Source of the DNA: Riptortus pedestris
Lineage: Eukaryota; Arthropoda; Insecta; Hemiptera; Alydidae
Length of the DNA stretch: 64,000 nucleotides
Assembly: GCA_019009955.1 (NCBI GenBank)
Contig: CM032229.1
Span: 4,096,501 to 4,160,500 of the forward strand
Direction: 5' to 3'
Shown here: positions 10,636 through 21,588 of the stretch, in pieces
Position numbering within the stretch: position 1 is the stretch's first letter
Layout: each line of letters opens with the position of its first letter
Program-made: the position numbers and the translations under genes
The notes under the pieces: generated by a model
Database searches by the model: none
What the model was told of the DNA's origin: nothing
What the model saw: only the letters and a program-made list of their open reading frames with translations

Positions 10636-11449
10636 CTGTTACTGCTCTAGCGGTCGCAATTATTGTTTAATCGTTACCAAACTCGATATTTAGTCGTTTT
10701 ATGTAAAAAGAAAGATCAAGTTCGTTAACGGCTGAAATCGGTCCAGGGGGAGGGGGGGTTTAGAGGGGAGGATTTTCGAAAATTCGAAATATCTCCGTTA
10801 CCATAGGTCGGATCGAAAAATTGTATAGAATCAATCTTATTGCAAATTAAATTTACTATAAATATTGTTATATACGTTTATTCAATATTTCGAATATTAA
10901 CCGAGATATTTGCATTTTTTAGTTTTCAGCCATCAGCAAACCGGCACTTCTACTCATGTTACGTAAACAATACTCTGCTACATAATAAATTACATTATTC
11001 GAAGTTTAAATACCAAAAATTGTATTGAAGAGACCTTTATTATACGAGATACATGCAAAAATGTTCTGGTGATCCCCCCACCCCCCTCCGTCTTAAGGTT
11101 TTGGACTACTAAAATTTGATTGATTGAGATAAAAATTATTCTGACTCATTATTATGGTCTCTAGTACAGTACTAGATACAGTAAATAGTTCTCAATAAAA
11201 TTAATATATTATATTCTGATATATTTCAGTAATTGTTTTTCTTTCCGGTGTGAAGCGGGCAGACCCATTTGTGTACTTTTCTAACCTAACGCTCCCTGTC
11301 GGCAGTTTATTGAAATTGGATGAAACATTTCTTATTTCCGTTTGTATTTATTCATGGTGGTGTTGTGTTACCAGTATGTATATTTATCTATTATTCATCT
11401 ACTTCACGTGGGAAATCTGCTTAGTTTACGCAGCCCCTGCGTGACGGAC
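10408..11449 (+). mobile_element. AGCAGA element, complete, inserted into another AGCAGA element
   Basis: The left end AGCAGATTTCCC is at 10408, TA repeats lie at about 10532-10631, and the right hairpin and GACGGAC end at 11449. The left flank ends in TTTTTTT and the right flank begins TTTTTGCTTAGAAATAGAG. Uninterrupted copies of the outer element (for example near 30540 and 34665) read straight from a C run through T bases into ACATA(G)AAATAGAG. That comparison fixes both ends and shows insertion into a T run. Confidence 0.88.
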
Positions 11450-11554
11450 TTTTTTGCTTAGAAATAGAGAATATGCGGTGATATGAGATCACAAGTGAGT
11501 TATACAAACACGAGAGAAATCTGCTCAGTTTACGCAGCCCCTGCGTGACGGGAT
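11450..11554 (+). mobile_element. Right end of the outer AGCAGA element
   Basis: The sequence AGAAATAGAGAATATG, then GAGATCACAAGTGAG, then GAAATCTGCTCAGTTTACG and the CGCAGCCCCTGCG hairpin is the right end of the long subfamily. It continues the outer copy interrupted at 10408. Confidence 0.85.
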
Positions 11555-12139
11555 TGTTAAAATCACCATATAAAACGAACTTTTTCTCGTATTTAGTTCA
11601 TTTTACTCCATATTACAACGATATTTGTGAAATAATGGGTATCGGATTAAGTAAATTCTAAGAAGCGTGTGTTTATATATATTTTTCTGTAATCGTTGAA
11701 TAATGGTAACATTACTAAACTGAAATGAGTGAAGAAAGTGAAACATTTTGCTAAGTTATAAATTAAAAAATAATTTGAAGTTGGAAATTAAATGTTTCTT
11801 AACATTGTAAGAATTTATTTTAACAAGATAAATTGAAATGTGAATGAATTATTGGTGGAAATAATCAATATATTTTAAAATTTAAATATAATAATAATTA
11901 CCTTCCTTGTTTATAACTGCACTACTTCACAATCATCACTAGTTGTTTTATAACTATGCTTATAACCTTTCACAACCATGCTTATAACCTACCAACAACA
12001 TACTATAATCTTCACAACATCCTAATTTTGTTCATATTCTGATTAGATCTGATCATGTATTACACGACTACAGAAAAAATTTAATATTACACTCGTGACG
12101 AAAGTAGAATTTACAACTCTCGTGAAATTACCACACTCG
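11555..12139. other. Unassigned AT-rich interval
   Basis: No gene or family repeat is recognised. The segment around 11935-12000 contains short imperfect repeats built from CTTATAACC and CACAACC. Nothing else stands out. Confidence 0.4.
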
Positions 12140-12194
12140 CTTTTCAAGTTTCGTAACGACCAAACAAAAATTGCTACCGCTAGAGCGTTAACAG

Positions 12195-12246
<52 letters not shown>

Positions 12247-12364
12247 GAACGGACCTCATTTTCGTCATCTCCTGGGTAGGATCGATGAACATTTGAAGAA
12301 ATTTTTCGAAACTCGCATCATGAGTACGACCTCAACAGCTGATTTCCCTTAAGGGAAATCTGCT
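12140..12364 (-). mobile_element. AGCAGA element, left end (minus) with TA tract
   Basis: The left palindrome ends at 12364, giving AGCAGATTTCCC on the minus strand after TTTT. The conserved block with CGATCCTACCCAGGAG and the TA tract at 12197-12241 follow, then the GCTCTAGCGGT phrase. The rest of the element is missing. Confidence 0.8.
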
Positions 12365-12439
12365 AAAATTTGCTTAGTGAGACTAGTAAGAAAGGCCGTA
12401 GAGTGGCAAAGCTTTTCTAATAAATTTCATATAAACAAT

Positions 12440-12925
12440 TAAAAGTTTAAATAAATTCCCTGCATTCTGTTGGTTGCCAGGTCACGAAGCCGTAGACAAA
12501 AAAGACCGATAGACAGACTTGAATACGAACAAATAGACGGACTACATGAAGACGTTTCATGGCAGACAAAAACACCACATCTTAGATACAGGGTAAACCT
12601 ACTGGGCTAACACAAGTACTGACAAAAAACTACCAAGTACTTGCATTTGGCCATCAAGTTTCAGAAACTCTAGGTCAGAAGAAGTAGTTCTCTCAAGACA
12701 GCACACTAACTTCACACACTCATACTTGATAGAAATGACAGACATACCCATTTGCTCAACTTGTAACATTGACTTGTCAAGAAGACATCTACTGTCAGAA
12801 TGCCGGCATCAGCAGCTCTCCAACGACTTACAGCAACTATTGACAGCAGGCAGTCAATACATTAACTATATATTTTTTATACCTACGCCAACTTCATATA
12901 AACGACAAATTTTAAAATACAAATT
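12440..12925 (+). pseudogene. RNase H-type non-LTR retrotransposon, 3' fragment
   Basis: Frame fragments give FCWLPGHEAVDKKDR (from 12465), matching the WxPGHxGVxxNxxAD motif of the RNase H domain. Further on come WPSSFRNSR, a LTHS-like stretch, and a terminal cysteine-histidine motif (CSTCN...RRHLLSECRHQ). This layout is the C-terminus of I-like and related LINEs that keep an RNase H domain. Stops and frame changes break the frame. The tail matches the copy at 60545-61600, which shows this copy lacks the LTR found there. Confidence 0.75.
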
Positions 12926-14450
12926 AAGTAGGGTAAAATGAAATTTCAAAGTATTAATGCATATATTAACAGGTGTTTCTCTTTGATTTATTGACCGTTA
13001 AGACCCTTAGCCTCCCTCGAGCGTGAATCGGGTGATTCGTGACCATAGTTTTCACGCAGTGAGTGATCAACTCCAAGTACCTCCCGTTAACCAAGGAGGA
13101 TCTGGAATGAGTGTCTCCAGTGGACTGACGGGCTCCATTGTACTCGAAGGGTCTGTGAACAGTTCAGGTTGTCAGCCTGCCTGTGGACGGGAGCTAAGAG
13201 AGTCATAATCATTAGTCGTTGGAAGGGCTGTCAGACGTATTTACTCTTTAGACTTCGCTGATCCAGAGATACTAGCGTGCTCTGTTAGGGACGTCGTTAA
13301 CTAATGTTCTCCCAAAGGCTTGGATCGAGCCTGCATCTATTTTTACTTTCATCTTGTTGACGGTAGTTGTAGATGTACCCACGCTTTAACCCGCACAGCC
13401 ATCAGATGGATTAACATGGATAAGTATGTACGTAATGTTAAGAAGTTCCCTCAAGATGGACAAAACAAATCATTTTAATGAAACATACGAATCGCCAATG
13501 GTGAGGTAGTGTGTGAGGAGGGTGCTATGGAGAATGTTGACATATACATCCCATGACATCTCATATTCCTGATGGATTGACACGTTGTAGATAGTTGATA
13601 GGTGCTGAGCCAGCAACTCACCTTATCTGGGACAGGGATTAGCGGCAGACAGAGAACAAGGAAGCTATCATCAGGTGGCATAACACACTTATCAATGATT
13701 AGATATCTGACATATTTATTATTATTTATGGGTCGGCAATATCAGAAGCATTTTTCAAATATTCTAGTGCATACTTGACTTCTTACCATATTTGTTTGTT
13801 TAAGGTGTAATCAATTGCCATGCTATTGGCGATAGGACTTATCTATTACTACTAGTACTTATACTCTAAACAACATAATCATCGTTAAGTATCAAGTCTT
13901 GTTTATTTATTCAGGAGTGTCGCAATTTTAGCGGTTCACACTTACTCATAATATAAAAAAAAATTGTTAAAATATTTGCAGTCGTAGGTCGCAAGGCACG
14001 GTTACATTTTCTCCAGTGGATATTAATGGGAGCAAATGCTAATTCTTTAAGTCTAAGGTTCGATAAACGTTTTAAATGTTGTAGGGGCGTGCGGTTAGCT
14101 TTTGCGGTAATAATAGAAAATGTCGGCACCAAAATGTTTTGGCGGGAAGCTTTTTAAAGGCGAGAATAAGAGAGAGCATTAGACTGAACCATTTTGTATT
14201 TCTAGTGGAAAGATGAGGGGAAATAACACAAATAACTATTTGAGTTCTCCTAAGAATCAAGTATATTGAATTGATTAAAACTACATATAATACACGTTAT
14301 AAATAGAGGTTGAACAAGAAACAGAAAGAACTTAACTTTATAAACTAATTTAGTAGCAATATAAATATATACATAGAATAAGCGATAGGTCCTATATTGT
14401 GTGAGTACTCATTTGATAATTTGCGCAAATAATGCTAGCATTATTAAAAT
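12926..14450. other. Unassigned interval
   Basis: Small frames occur (for example about 61 codons at 13023, and 68 and 73 codons on the minus strand), but none has a recognisable domain or family match. The stretch 13010-13420 is less AT-rich than its surroundings and matches nothing else in the window. It could hold exons too short to recognise. Confidence 0.35.
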
Positions 14451-15060
14451 AGGCACCTGCGGGAAACGAATACGTTCCTAGAAGTGGAGTCCTCCTTCGT
14501 TGCTATTTTCTGTGTTCCGTAGAAGATCAGCCCGGTTGCGGCGATCAGCACAGGATGGCAGCTTTGCGGGAGATGAAAAACTGACTGTAACTCTATCACG
14601 GGTGAATTCCAACTGAGCGGTTATCTGTAGCGGAGGGAGAGGGGCAAGGCCCCACTGGCCGTAGAAACGACCGCAGCGAGCGTCTAAGACCAACTGACTG
14701 TATCCTTGTAACTAGCCGATGCCTTCTTGAGCTGCAAAAGTAGTTTCCGCTGTAGGCCACAGCCTTGGTGATCTGCATATGTGTGGCGGGTTTGTGAACT
14801 CAGCGAGCGCGGAAATTCAAATCAAAATGACGACTGAACAAATGTAGTTGACAAATTGTGTCTGTTGGTGGTTGATGAATGTCGCGATGTTATGGGCTGT
14901 TGTCGTGTAGTAGTTCTGTAAAGTTGGTGGGTAAGTTCTTGTCGGTTATTAGTCTGCAGTCTGTAAGTAAATGTTTGATAGTTGTGTATTACACATAGTG
15001 TATATAAAGCTGGTTCAGTTCTATTCATGAGGTGTTTTCCGTGAATGGTCATGTCTCAAA
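14451..15060. other. GC-richer unassigned segment
   Basis: Bases 14451-14830 are clearly richer in G and C than the neighbourhood and give two overlapping minus-strand frames of 60-71 codons with no recognised domain. A TATATAAAG lies at 15001-15009 on the plus strand. A TCAGT sits only about 15 bases downstream, too close for a standard TATA-initiator pair. The segment could be part of an LTR or a host 5' region. Confidence 0.3.
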
Positions 15061-15839
15061 CGAGCAAGAACTACTTCTTCTCTTCTAGTCTTGTATACAT
15101 TAGATTTTTTGTAAGGTGGAAATAGAGACAAGGAATAGACTTGTGATGGCAAGCCTCACATTATCATGGGATGGAACGTGCCTCAGTACTCCTTCCTTCT
15201 CCAACGACACCCAACTGACTGGATCTTTTGCGACGAGTCTAACATTTTTATATTACTGATTCTATTGATACATGATGAGACTGTGTTTCAAAAGAAGCCA
15301 ACGTCAGCAATCCATTATGTAGCCTTTATGTGTCAGCTTAGTATTGATGTTCAAAACCAGCGATGATAGCTAACTAGAAGAGAATTTACTTCAAGGCGAT
15401 ATGAAAGGCGTTGAGTAGGCCAGGGCCTGCACGATCAGGGGGTCCAAATCACCTTCCCAGATAAATATTATTATATGACAGCATAGCTTATAATTAAACA
15501 GCTCTTCAAGATGCAAGAGATGGAAGCCATTAGCAAAAACAAACAACCTTCCATGTTTGAAAAAAATTATTTTAGGTTTTAACTCTTTATTCCAAAATAA
15601 TAATTAAAAAAAAATATATAGTCAATATTTTTTTATAGCAATATCATCAATCTCTGCAATTAAAACATACTTTTACAAGAATATTAGTTATAATAATTTT
15701 AACCCTCCAGTGAGCGGGGTCTTAATGTTACTAGTACAAGCGCGGAGACCTCACAGGTCCATTGGAGTTTGGGCTATGATTCAACGAATTATACATTGTA
15801 GGAACTCATTTTAAGGTTTGAATGTTTATATAAACAAGA
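15061..15839. other. Unassigned AT-rich interval
   Basis: No recognised gene or repeat. A 66-codon plus-strand frame at 15166 has no domain and no supporting splice or start context. Confidence 0.35.
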
Positions 15840-16012
15840 ACGCAACATTTACGTATTTTGTTCTTGTTTTCACTTTCTTGTTTTCAGCCTTCAGCAAACC
15901 CCACTGCCAAACATCGGACTTCAGAAAATATATGGTGGAGGAATCCAATAGGGTGGCATACAAGCATGTGGAATATCTGCTTAGTTTACGCAGCTCTTTA
16001 GCGCCACGAAAG
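15840..16012 (+). mobile_element. AGCAGA element, degenerate right end (plus)
   Basis: The phrases CTTGTTTTCAGCCTTCAG and GGAATATCTGCTTAGTTTACGC are the late internal part and right subterminal repeat of the long subfamily. The hairpin is altered (CGCAGCTCTTTAGCG) and the GACGGAC terminus is lost. Confidence 0.65.
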
Positions 16013-16736
16013 TTCTAAGCAGGTAGTAAATAAGAAACATTGTTAAAGAATTTTAAATTTTGGGAGATGCTGTTTCATACTGAAAACTTGGTGATGGAAG
16101 TCAGTAACCTGTTCTTCATCTACACTCTCACCAATGATTGGGCATGTACCTATTTTTTTAAAAGTATTTTAAAATGTTCATTTCGTCTTCAAATTTTGAT
16201 GTTTTAAATGGATATTTAAGACGCCACTTATAACACGAAGAAGCCAGTTTTATAAGTGATATTTTTCCGGTAACATCATTTAGTGGGTTAAGTCTAAGTA
16301 CTGTTATTAAAAGATAATAATGAAAATACATAAGTATTTTTCAGGGTCATTATGAACGAAAGCCACGAAATGGCACCTGATAAAATGGTAATTTTATGAT
16401 AATGTAATCTATATATTTCAACCTTTGTTGCCTTAAGCCGTATATTTTTAACGCAAATAAATATTAATTTATTTTCATGATTTCGTACTAGTTTAACTAA
16501 GGTTACACAAAAAAAAACACAATGAGAAAAATTTAACGTATAAAATTGAAGCCAGGATGCAGTTGGTTATTTGGGTGTTTTTTAATTACATATAAAGTTT
16601 TGTTCATCACATCTTAGTCCTTCGCGACAATATTGTGATTTTGAAGAACTTTATATTAGCAGAAAATGCCCGATCAGCTGTCATTATTCTTCTATTTACT
16701 TCATTTATTTGTTTAATCAACAATAAACAATTTGAT
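16013..16736. other. Unassigned AT-rich interval
   Basis: I see no coding frame, RNA gene or family repeat here beyond A-rich and T-rich runs. Confidence 0.4.
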
Positions 16737-17255
16737 GTCAGTCATGCAGGGGCTGCGTAAACTAAGCAGATTTCCCAAGTGAAGTTTTACAATAGAAAAC
16801 TCTACATCCTCGGTACACTTAACATCACAGCGAATATTAAGTAAATAAATACAAATGATAATAAGCAATGATTCAGTCAATTTACATTTTAATATCCTCC
16901 TCAGAGGAAGTGTCTGAATTGTAAACAAACAGATCAACCAACCTCAGAGCTGAATAGATAGATAGAAATATTGTTGATCGGAAAGAAAAACAATTACTAA
17001 AATGTATCTGAATATAAGATAATAACTGTATTGAAAACTATTTATTATATCTTTTACTGTAATTTATAATGAATCAGAATAATCACCACAACAAGAATAA
17101 TCACTCTAATTTTAGTAATCCAAGAACATAAGACGGGGGGGGGGAGGGGGAGACAGTCATCAGAACGAATTTGCAAGTATCTCATCTAGAATCGATTTGT
17201 TGATCATAATATTTTTTTTTGCTATTTCGTCTTGAAATAACACGGTTTATGATAG

Positions 17256-17659
17256 TGTTGCGAAAATTAAATAGATGAATAATCCTTCAGAGAGAGAGAG
17301 AGAGTCGCGTATTTGGAAAGTGTGACGTAGATCAAAGCAGCCGAAAGAATGTTCTAGGTCCGACCAGTACCTTCCAGCCAGACCTCGAATAGTCTAGACA
17401 ATTCCCCTTTGATGTATGCCGCCTCCCTATATAAAGAAGGGCTAGCCGTGAGCAGTCAGTGTATCTATATCTTTTTTTAACCCACCCGGTATCGCCAGCT
17501 ACCGGGTCACCCACCTTTTATTAGTTCCATCACACCCACTACCAATTACCACCCCCCTTCAAATGGAACTACAGTTCAGTATAAGGGTAACTATCCTTTC
17601 TTACCCAAGGTGGGTCACACCACCTTATTACCATCATTTATTGACGAGCTGGATCTCAG

Positions 17660-17697
<38 letters not shown>

Positions 17698-18127
17698 AGT
17701 CAGTTTTATTGTCACCTGTCTCGATGTTCACATCAGTGCTGCAGTGCGACTTAGTGCAGTGCGGTAAAGTGTTTTTAAAAGAAGAACAGTGTTGTGCCGT
17801 GACTGTAAGTAACAGTTTAGTGCCGTGTTTAAGACAGTGCAGTGCCGCGAAGTAAAGGACAGTGCAGTGCTGCGAAGTAAAAGACAGTGCAGTGCCGTCT
17901 TTCTGTGAATTTCAGTGAATTATTAGACTGCGACTCATTGAAGAACAGTAACGCTATCAGTGTATACTGTGAGTAGTAATTAAGAATAATCACCAAGTTT
18001 ATTGTGCATTGTGAAATAAATTGTGCAGTGATAAAAACTGTGAAACTTGCGAGTATTTAATTTTGCAATCCAAAAGAACTCTTATTAAAAACGTTTATTA
18101 CTGGTTTTGGTAATACAAAACGTAACA
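17256..18127 (+). mobile_element. Solo LTR of an LTR retrotransposon
   Basis: The 872-base segment starts TGTTGCG and ends CGTAACA, an inverted terminal pair of the TG...CA type. It is flanked by ATAG at 17252-17255 and ATAT at 18128-18131, a 4-bp target duplication with one mismatch. It carries its own promoter (17428-17460) and an AATAAA at 18015-18020, as LTRs do. It also holds a pure A run of 34 bases at 17662-17695 and CAGTGCAGTG-type short repeats at 17740-17900. Related pieces lie at 42084-42263, 43784-44130 and 60978-61540. No internal coding region is present, so it is a solo LTR left by recombination. Confidence 0.8.
17428..17460 (+). promoter_or_regulatory. LTR core promoter: TATA box and initiator
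   Basis: TATATAAAG starts at 17428, and an arthropod-type initiator TCAGTG has its A at 17458, exactly 30 bases downstream. This is standard spacing for RNA polymerase II and fits the position of transcription start within an LTR. Confidence 0.6.
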
Positions 18128-18573
18128 ATATATTAGCTTATTCTTCGTGTGTTGATTGTGGGAGTTTACTGAAGGCTGAAGTCTAAAAAATGTCAATATC
18201 TCGGTTAATATTGAAGATAAAGAAAACATGTATATAACATTAAATTTGCAATATTATTGGTTCTATACAAAATTTCGATATGACTTATAATAACGGAGAT
18301 ATTTTGAATTTTCAAAATCCCCCTCCCACTTATCCGATTTCAGTCGTTAACGAAATTAATCTTCAGTTTTATGTGAAACGTTTAACTAGCTAGTTTGGTA
18401 AAGATACAAAAAATGGTGACCACTAAAGCGTTAGTAGACAAATATATATAATTTTGAATGAACCTCATTTTCGACATCTCTTAGGTAGGATCGATGGACA
18501 TTTGTGGAAATTGTTCAAAAATCGCGTCATGAGTAAGAACTTAATAGCATATTTCCCTTGAGGGAAATCTGCT

Positions 18574-19609
18574 AAAAAGAACTGCTTCTGGAAGAACCCA
18601 ATGGTTCTACATAGTCATTAGATCGTGGTGATATAAATATTTTTATAATCTACAGGCCACACCTGGTAATTATTCCTGTGACCCATAAAAATCGTTGATA
18701 AGGGTTGGAACAAAGATATGAATCGTCAAAAAGACATGCAGTGGTACCCGTTGCTTTTTGCATTCCGAATATACAACTATTATGGCACCACGAGGAAAAT
18801 TTCGTCCTTGTCAATAAAGCCATGAGTAGAGGGAATTACATTCGAGACCAGAGCTGATAGAGAGCCATCTCTTCGTAGCCAGTACTGGGCATAAGCTGAT
18901 TAATGATGAGCAAACTCATCTATGCAGGTTACAACTCTACTATACTTTCCAGTTATTCGCGCCGAAAAGTTTCTTTCACTCAACAAACTTTGATTAGTAG
19001 CGATTGTTGTACGCGGAGGCAAAAGAAAGAGTTGATAAGAGATTGAAGAAAAAAGAAAAAAATTCTTATAAAAACTTAGCTTTCTCCCTCGGAAGACATA
19101 AAGTGCTAGCTTTCTCTTTACAAAATGATGTTTCAGCTTTCTTAGCCGCCTCATCAGGATGCCTAACACCTCGAGACTAGCCAATACCGCCATCGCGAAT
19201 CGTAAATGAAATATCAACAACTGGACTTGTAAACCAGACCTTCCTCCGTTTGCAGCATCTCATTTCAAAGATATCTATGAAATGTTTGGAGAAATTTCCA
19301 TTAACTTAATGCCATTAATTTATGTATATTTAAGCAATACCTGTAACCCGTCGGTCTAGTACACTCTTCATAAACTGTCATAATACATCTTAGGGCACTA
19401 TATTTCTTTAGTCTTCCTTTCATTTTTTGATCTCATATTTCAAAGTCTTTTTAAAAATAAAAAGTAATTGGTCCGTAGCTTATTGTTTCACCAGCTTCAG
19501 TGGGTTTGTCAGTTTTTAAGCTGCCCGTGAAAAAAAAAAAAAAAAAAAAAAATGGGTTTGGTCATCATTGCGTTAAAAAGAATTTGGCAATATTTAGTAC
19601 ATCTGTCTT
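18574..19609. other. Unassigned interval with a segment shared with 27300
   Basis: A 106-codon minus-strand frame at 18900-19220 has no recognised domain. The plus strand at about 18855-18885 (GAGAGCCATC, then CGTAGCCAGTAC) is the reverse complement of a segment at about 27308-27345, so both come from an unidentified repeat. An A run fills 19530-19552. Confidence 0.35.
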
Positions 19610-20040
19610 TTGGATCCTACCCAGGAGATGACGAAAATGAGATCCGTTCGAAACTATAAATATGTCTGTTAACGCACTAGCGGCCACAATTTTTGTTTAA
19701 TCGTCATCGAAATCTATATTTAAACGTTTTATGTAAAACTAATGATTAAGTTCGTTAATGGCTCAAAGCGGCCAGTGGCCCCCGTGTGTATATTTCAGCC
19801 ATTAACGAACTCATTAAAACATAAAACGTTTAAATATAGATTTCGATAACGATTAAATAAAAAAATGTTCAAATGGGGATGACCGAAAATTCAAAATATA
19901 TGCTTTACTGTGCTTCAGATCGAAAAATTGTATAGAATCAATCTCCATGCTAATGTAGTGTTATAAAAATATATTTATGTACATTTCTTCTCTATATTGA
20001 ATATTAATCTAGATATTATCATATTTTTAAATTCTTGACT
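19610..20040 (+). mobile_element. AGCAGA element fragment (plus) with internal inverted duplication
   Basis: The copy starts at the conserved GGATCCTACCCAGGAGATG block and runs through the GCACTAGCGG and GTTAATGGCT phrases. About 65-75 bases (19696-19772) are then repeated in inverted orientation at 19793-19858. Family sequence resumes with AAAATTGTATAGAATC. Both ends are lost. Confidence 0.65.
19696..19858. repeat. Imperfect inverted repeat inside an AGCAGA copy
   Basis: The left arm TCGAAATCTATATTTAAACG recurs reverse-complemented on the right, and the arms extend through GTTAATGGCT / AGCCATTAAC. The spacer is about 20 bases. The region could form a long hairpin. Confidence 0.7.
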
Positions 20041-20619
20041 CTCCATGGAGAAAATTTTATGTTTTTTTTTTCTATTCTTCGAATTACCGGAGGCTTATGC
20101 TTGCCTGTTGTTGAAAATAATTACTGGTATCGCTGTTATATAATAAAGTTGTGGTTCTAGGAGCTCTCAGAGATTTTGGCTAATTGAGAGTAAATAGGTA
20201 ACATTTTCTCAGAGATATTTACTTAATAGGAATTTCAGGTAATGACCTGCAAATATGCACGACTGACGTATTCCAATTGATCTGTGCACCAACACGACCA
20301 TGTATTCCGTGTTTGCCTGTATCAACACGGAGGCAGTCAGCGGCGGTAAACATGTACTGAGCTGTGGTCATTCTCAGACCTTTATTATCCAAACTGTCTA
20401 GGAGAGGTTTAATGTTGATGTGCTGACAGATGACTAAGCCATATATCCATAATCCAGCAGATCTGGTGTCAGCATTAATGCATCATCTGTCAGCACCCGA
20501 TTTTGCATTGCTAAGTATCCCCAGTTGGCTCAAAGATTTTTTTGCGCTGAGCAAGGAGTTCTATTAATTGAAGTATTCATTTAAGTTACTATTTCAACAA
20601 TAATGCACTTTTTCCCCCC
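20041..20619. other. Unassigned interval
   Basis: Bases 20240-20540 are less AT-rich than the surroundings and look like degraded coding sequence. Minus-strand frames are interrupted by stops and I could not assign a family. Confidence 0.3.
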
Positions 20620-20765
20620 ATTTATTTATACAGGAGCACCCGAAACTAGGAGATTTGACTCAAAGTTTAACGGTGTTAAATTAAAAACAAAATCATAGAA
20701 AAATAGCAAAACTGAACAAACAAATAAAAAATTAAACACAATAAATAAACATTATATACAAAATC
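20620..20765 (+). repeat. GAGCACC dispersed repeat with A-rich tail (plus)
   Basis: It begins GGAGCACCCGAAACTAGG and continues TTTGACTCAAA, with a tail of AAACAA and AAATAA units. The same order occurs at 53495-53640 (plus) and 32535-32790 (minus). A short 5' head plus an A-rich 3' tail suggests a retroposed element, but no RNA polymerase III boxes were recognised. Confidence 0.6.
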
Positions 20766-20917
20766 AAAAAGGAGGAAAGTTAAAAGGAACATTTGGAATT
20801 AGATAGATATTTTACTTGGATAGTCTTTATTATTTAGTTTTATTGATCTGGATCTTGTACAAATAAATTCCTAAATGACTTATACGTTTTTCAAGACATT
20901 CTAGTTGTTAATTAACA

Positions 20918-20918
<1 letters not shown>

Positions 20919-20964
<46 letters not shown>

Positions 20965-21052
20965 AAAATTAAGAAAATGAGAAAAAATGCCATTAACTTG
21001 AGGCATAAATTATTTTTTGGTCAACACTAGTTTAAAAGTGTGTGTGTGTGTT

Positions 21053-21106
<54 letters not shown>

Positions 21107-21522
21107 AGGATATTGACTCTTAACTATGTGGTTACGAGATTCCCTACAAATAATAATAATAAGAGCTCGTAAGTCAATATTTTTGGTACTTAAAAGCTAG
21201 TAAGAAAGAATTACTGTTTTTTGTAATCATGTTTTGTCCTTGAGTATAAAACTGTTTATAAGTGATCCGTAGAGAAGTTGAAACAAATAGCTTAAACGAA
21301 ATAAATGTCCTTGACTAATCCCATTGATATATTTAAAAAGAAAAGATTTGCAAGAAGAAAGAAGGGTGCTTGAGATGACAGCATTGTTCTATTCGGTGAT
21401 TATAATAGAAGAAATAGGAAAAAGAAACAACCCTTCTTTCAAGGTAGTCTATTCAATTAGAATGGCATAAGGCACTTCGGTCTTTTACCTCTCTCCCCCC
21501 TCCACACACACACACACACACA

Positions 21523-21587
<65 letters not shown>
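20919..21587. repeat. Microsatellite-rich stretch
   Basis: (TA)n at 20919-20961, (GT)n then (TA)n at 21035-21099, and (CA)n then (TA)n at 21501-21587 lie within 670 bases of otherwise unassigned DNA. These are not at the AGCAGA internal position, as no family flanks are recognised. Confidence 0.85.

Positions 21588-21588
<1 letters not shown>

Larger units (their letters stand above)
16737..18573 (-). mobile_element. AGCAGA element (minus) split by a solo LTR
   Basis: The right end is at 16737-16780 (GCAGGGGCTGCGTAAACTAAG) and the left end at 18573. Bases 17256-18127 are an inserted LTR. Without it the copy is about 965 bp and colinear with the long subfamily: the phrase before the insertion, TTTATGAT, joins ATATATTAG after it, as in uninterrupted copies near 4478 and 29733. 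There is no long microsatellite in this copy. Confidence 0.8.

Noticed and set aside
15001..15020. TATATAAAG with a nearby TCAGT as a promoter
   Set aside because: Spacing of about 15 bases is too short for a TATA-initiator pair, and no gene follows.
17563..17754. 63-codon frame with poly-Lys
   Set aside because: It crosses the A run inside the solo LTR and has no coding character.
18900..19220. 106-codon minus-strand frame as a gene
   Set aside because: Composition is basic and Phe/Leu-rich without motif; it lies beside a segment repeated at 27300, so a degraded transposon is likelier.
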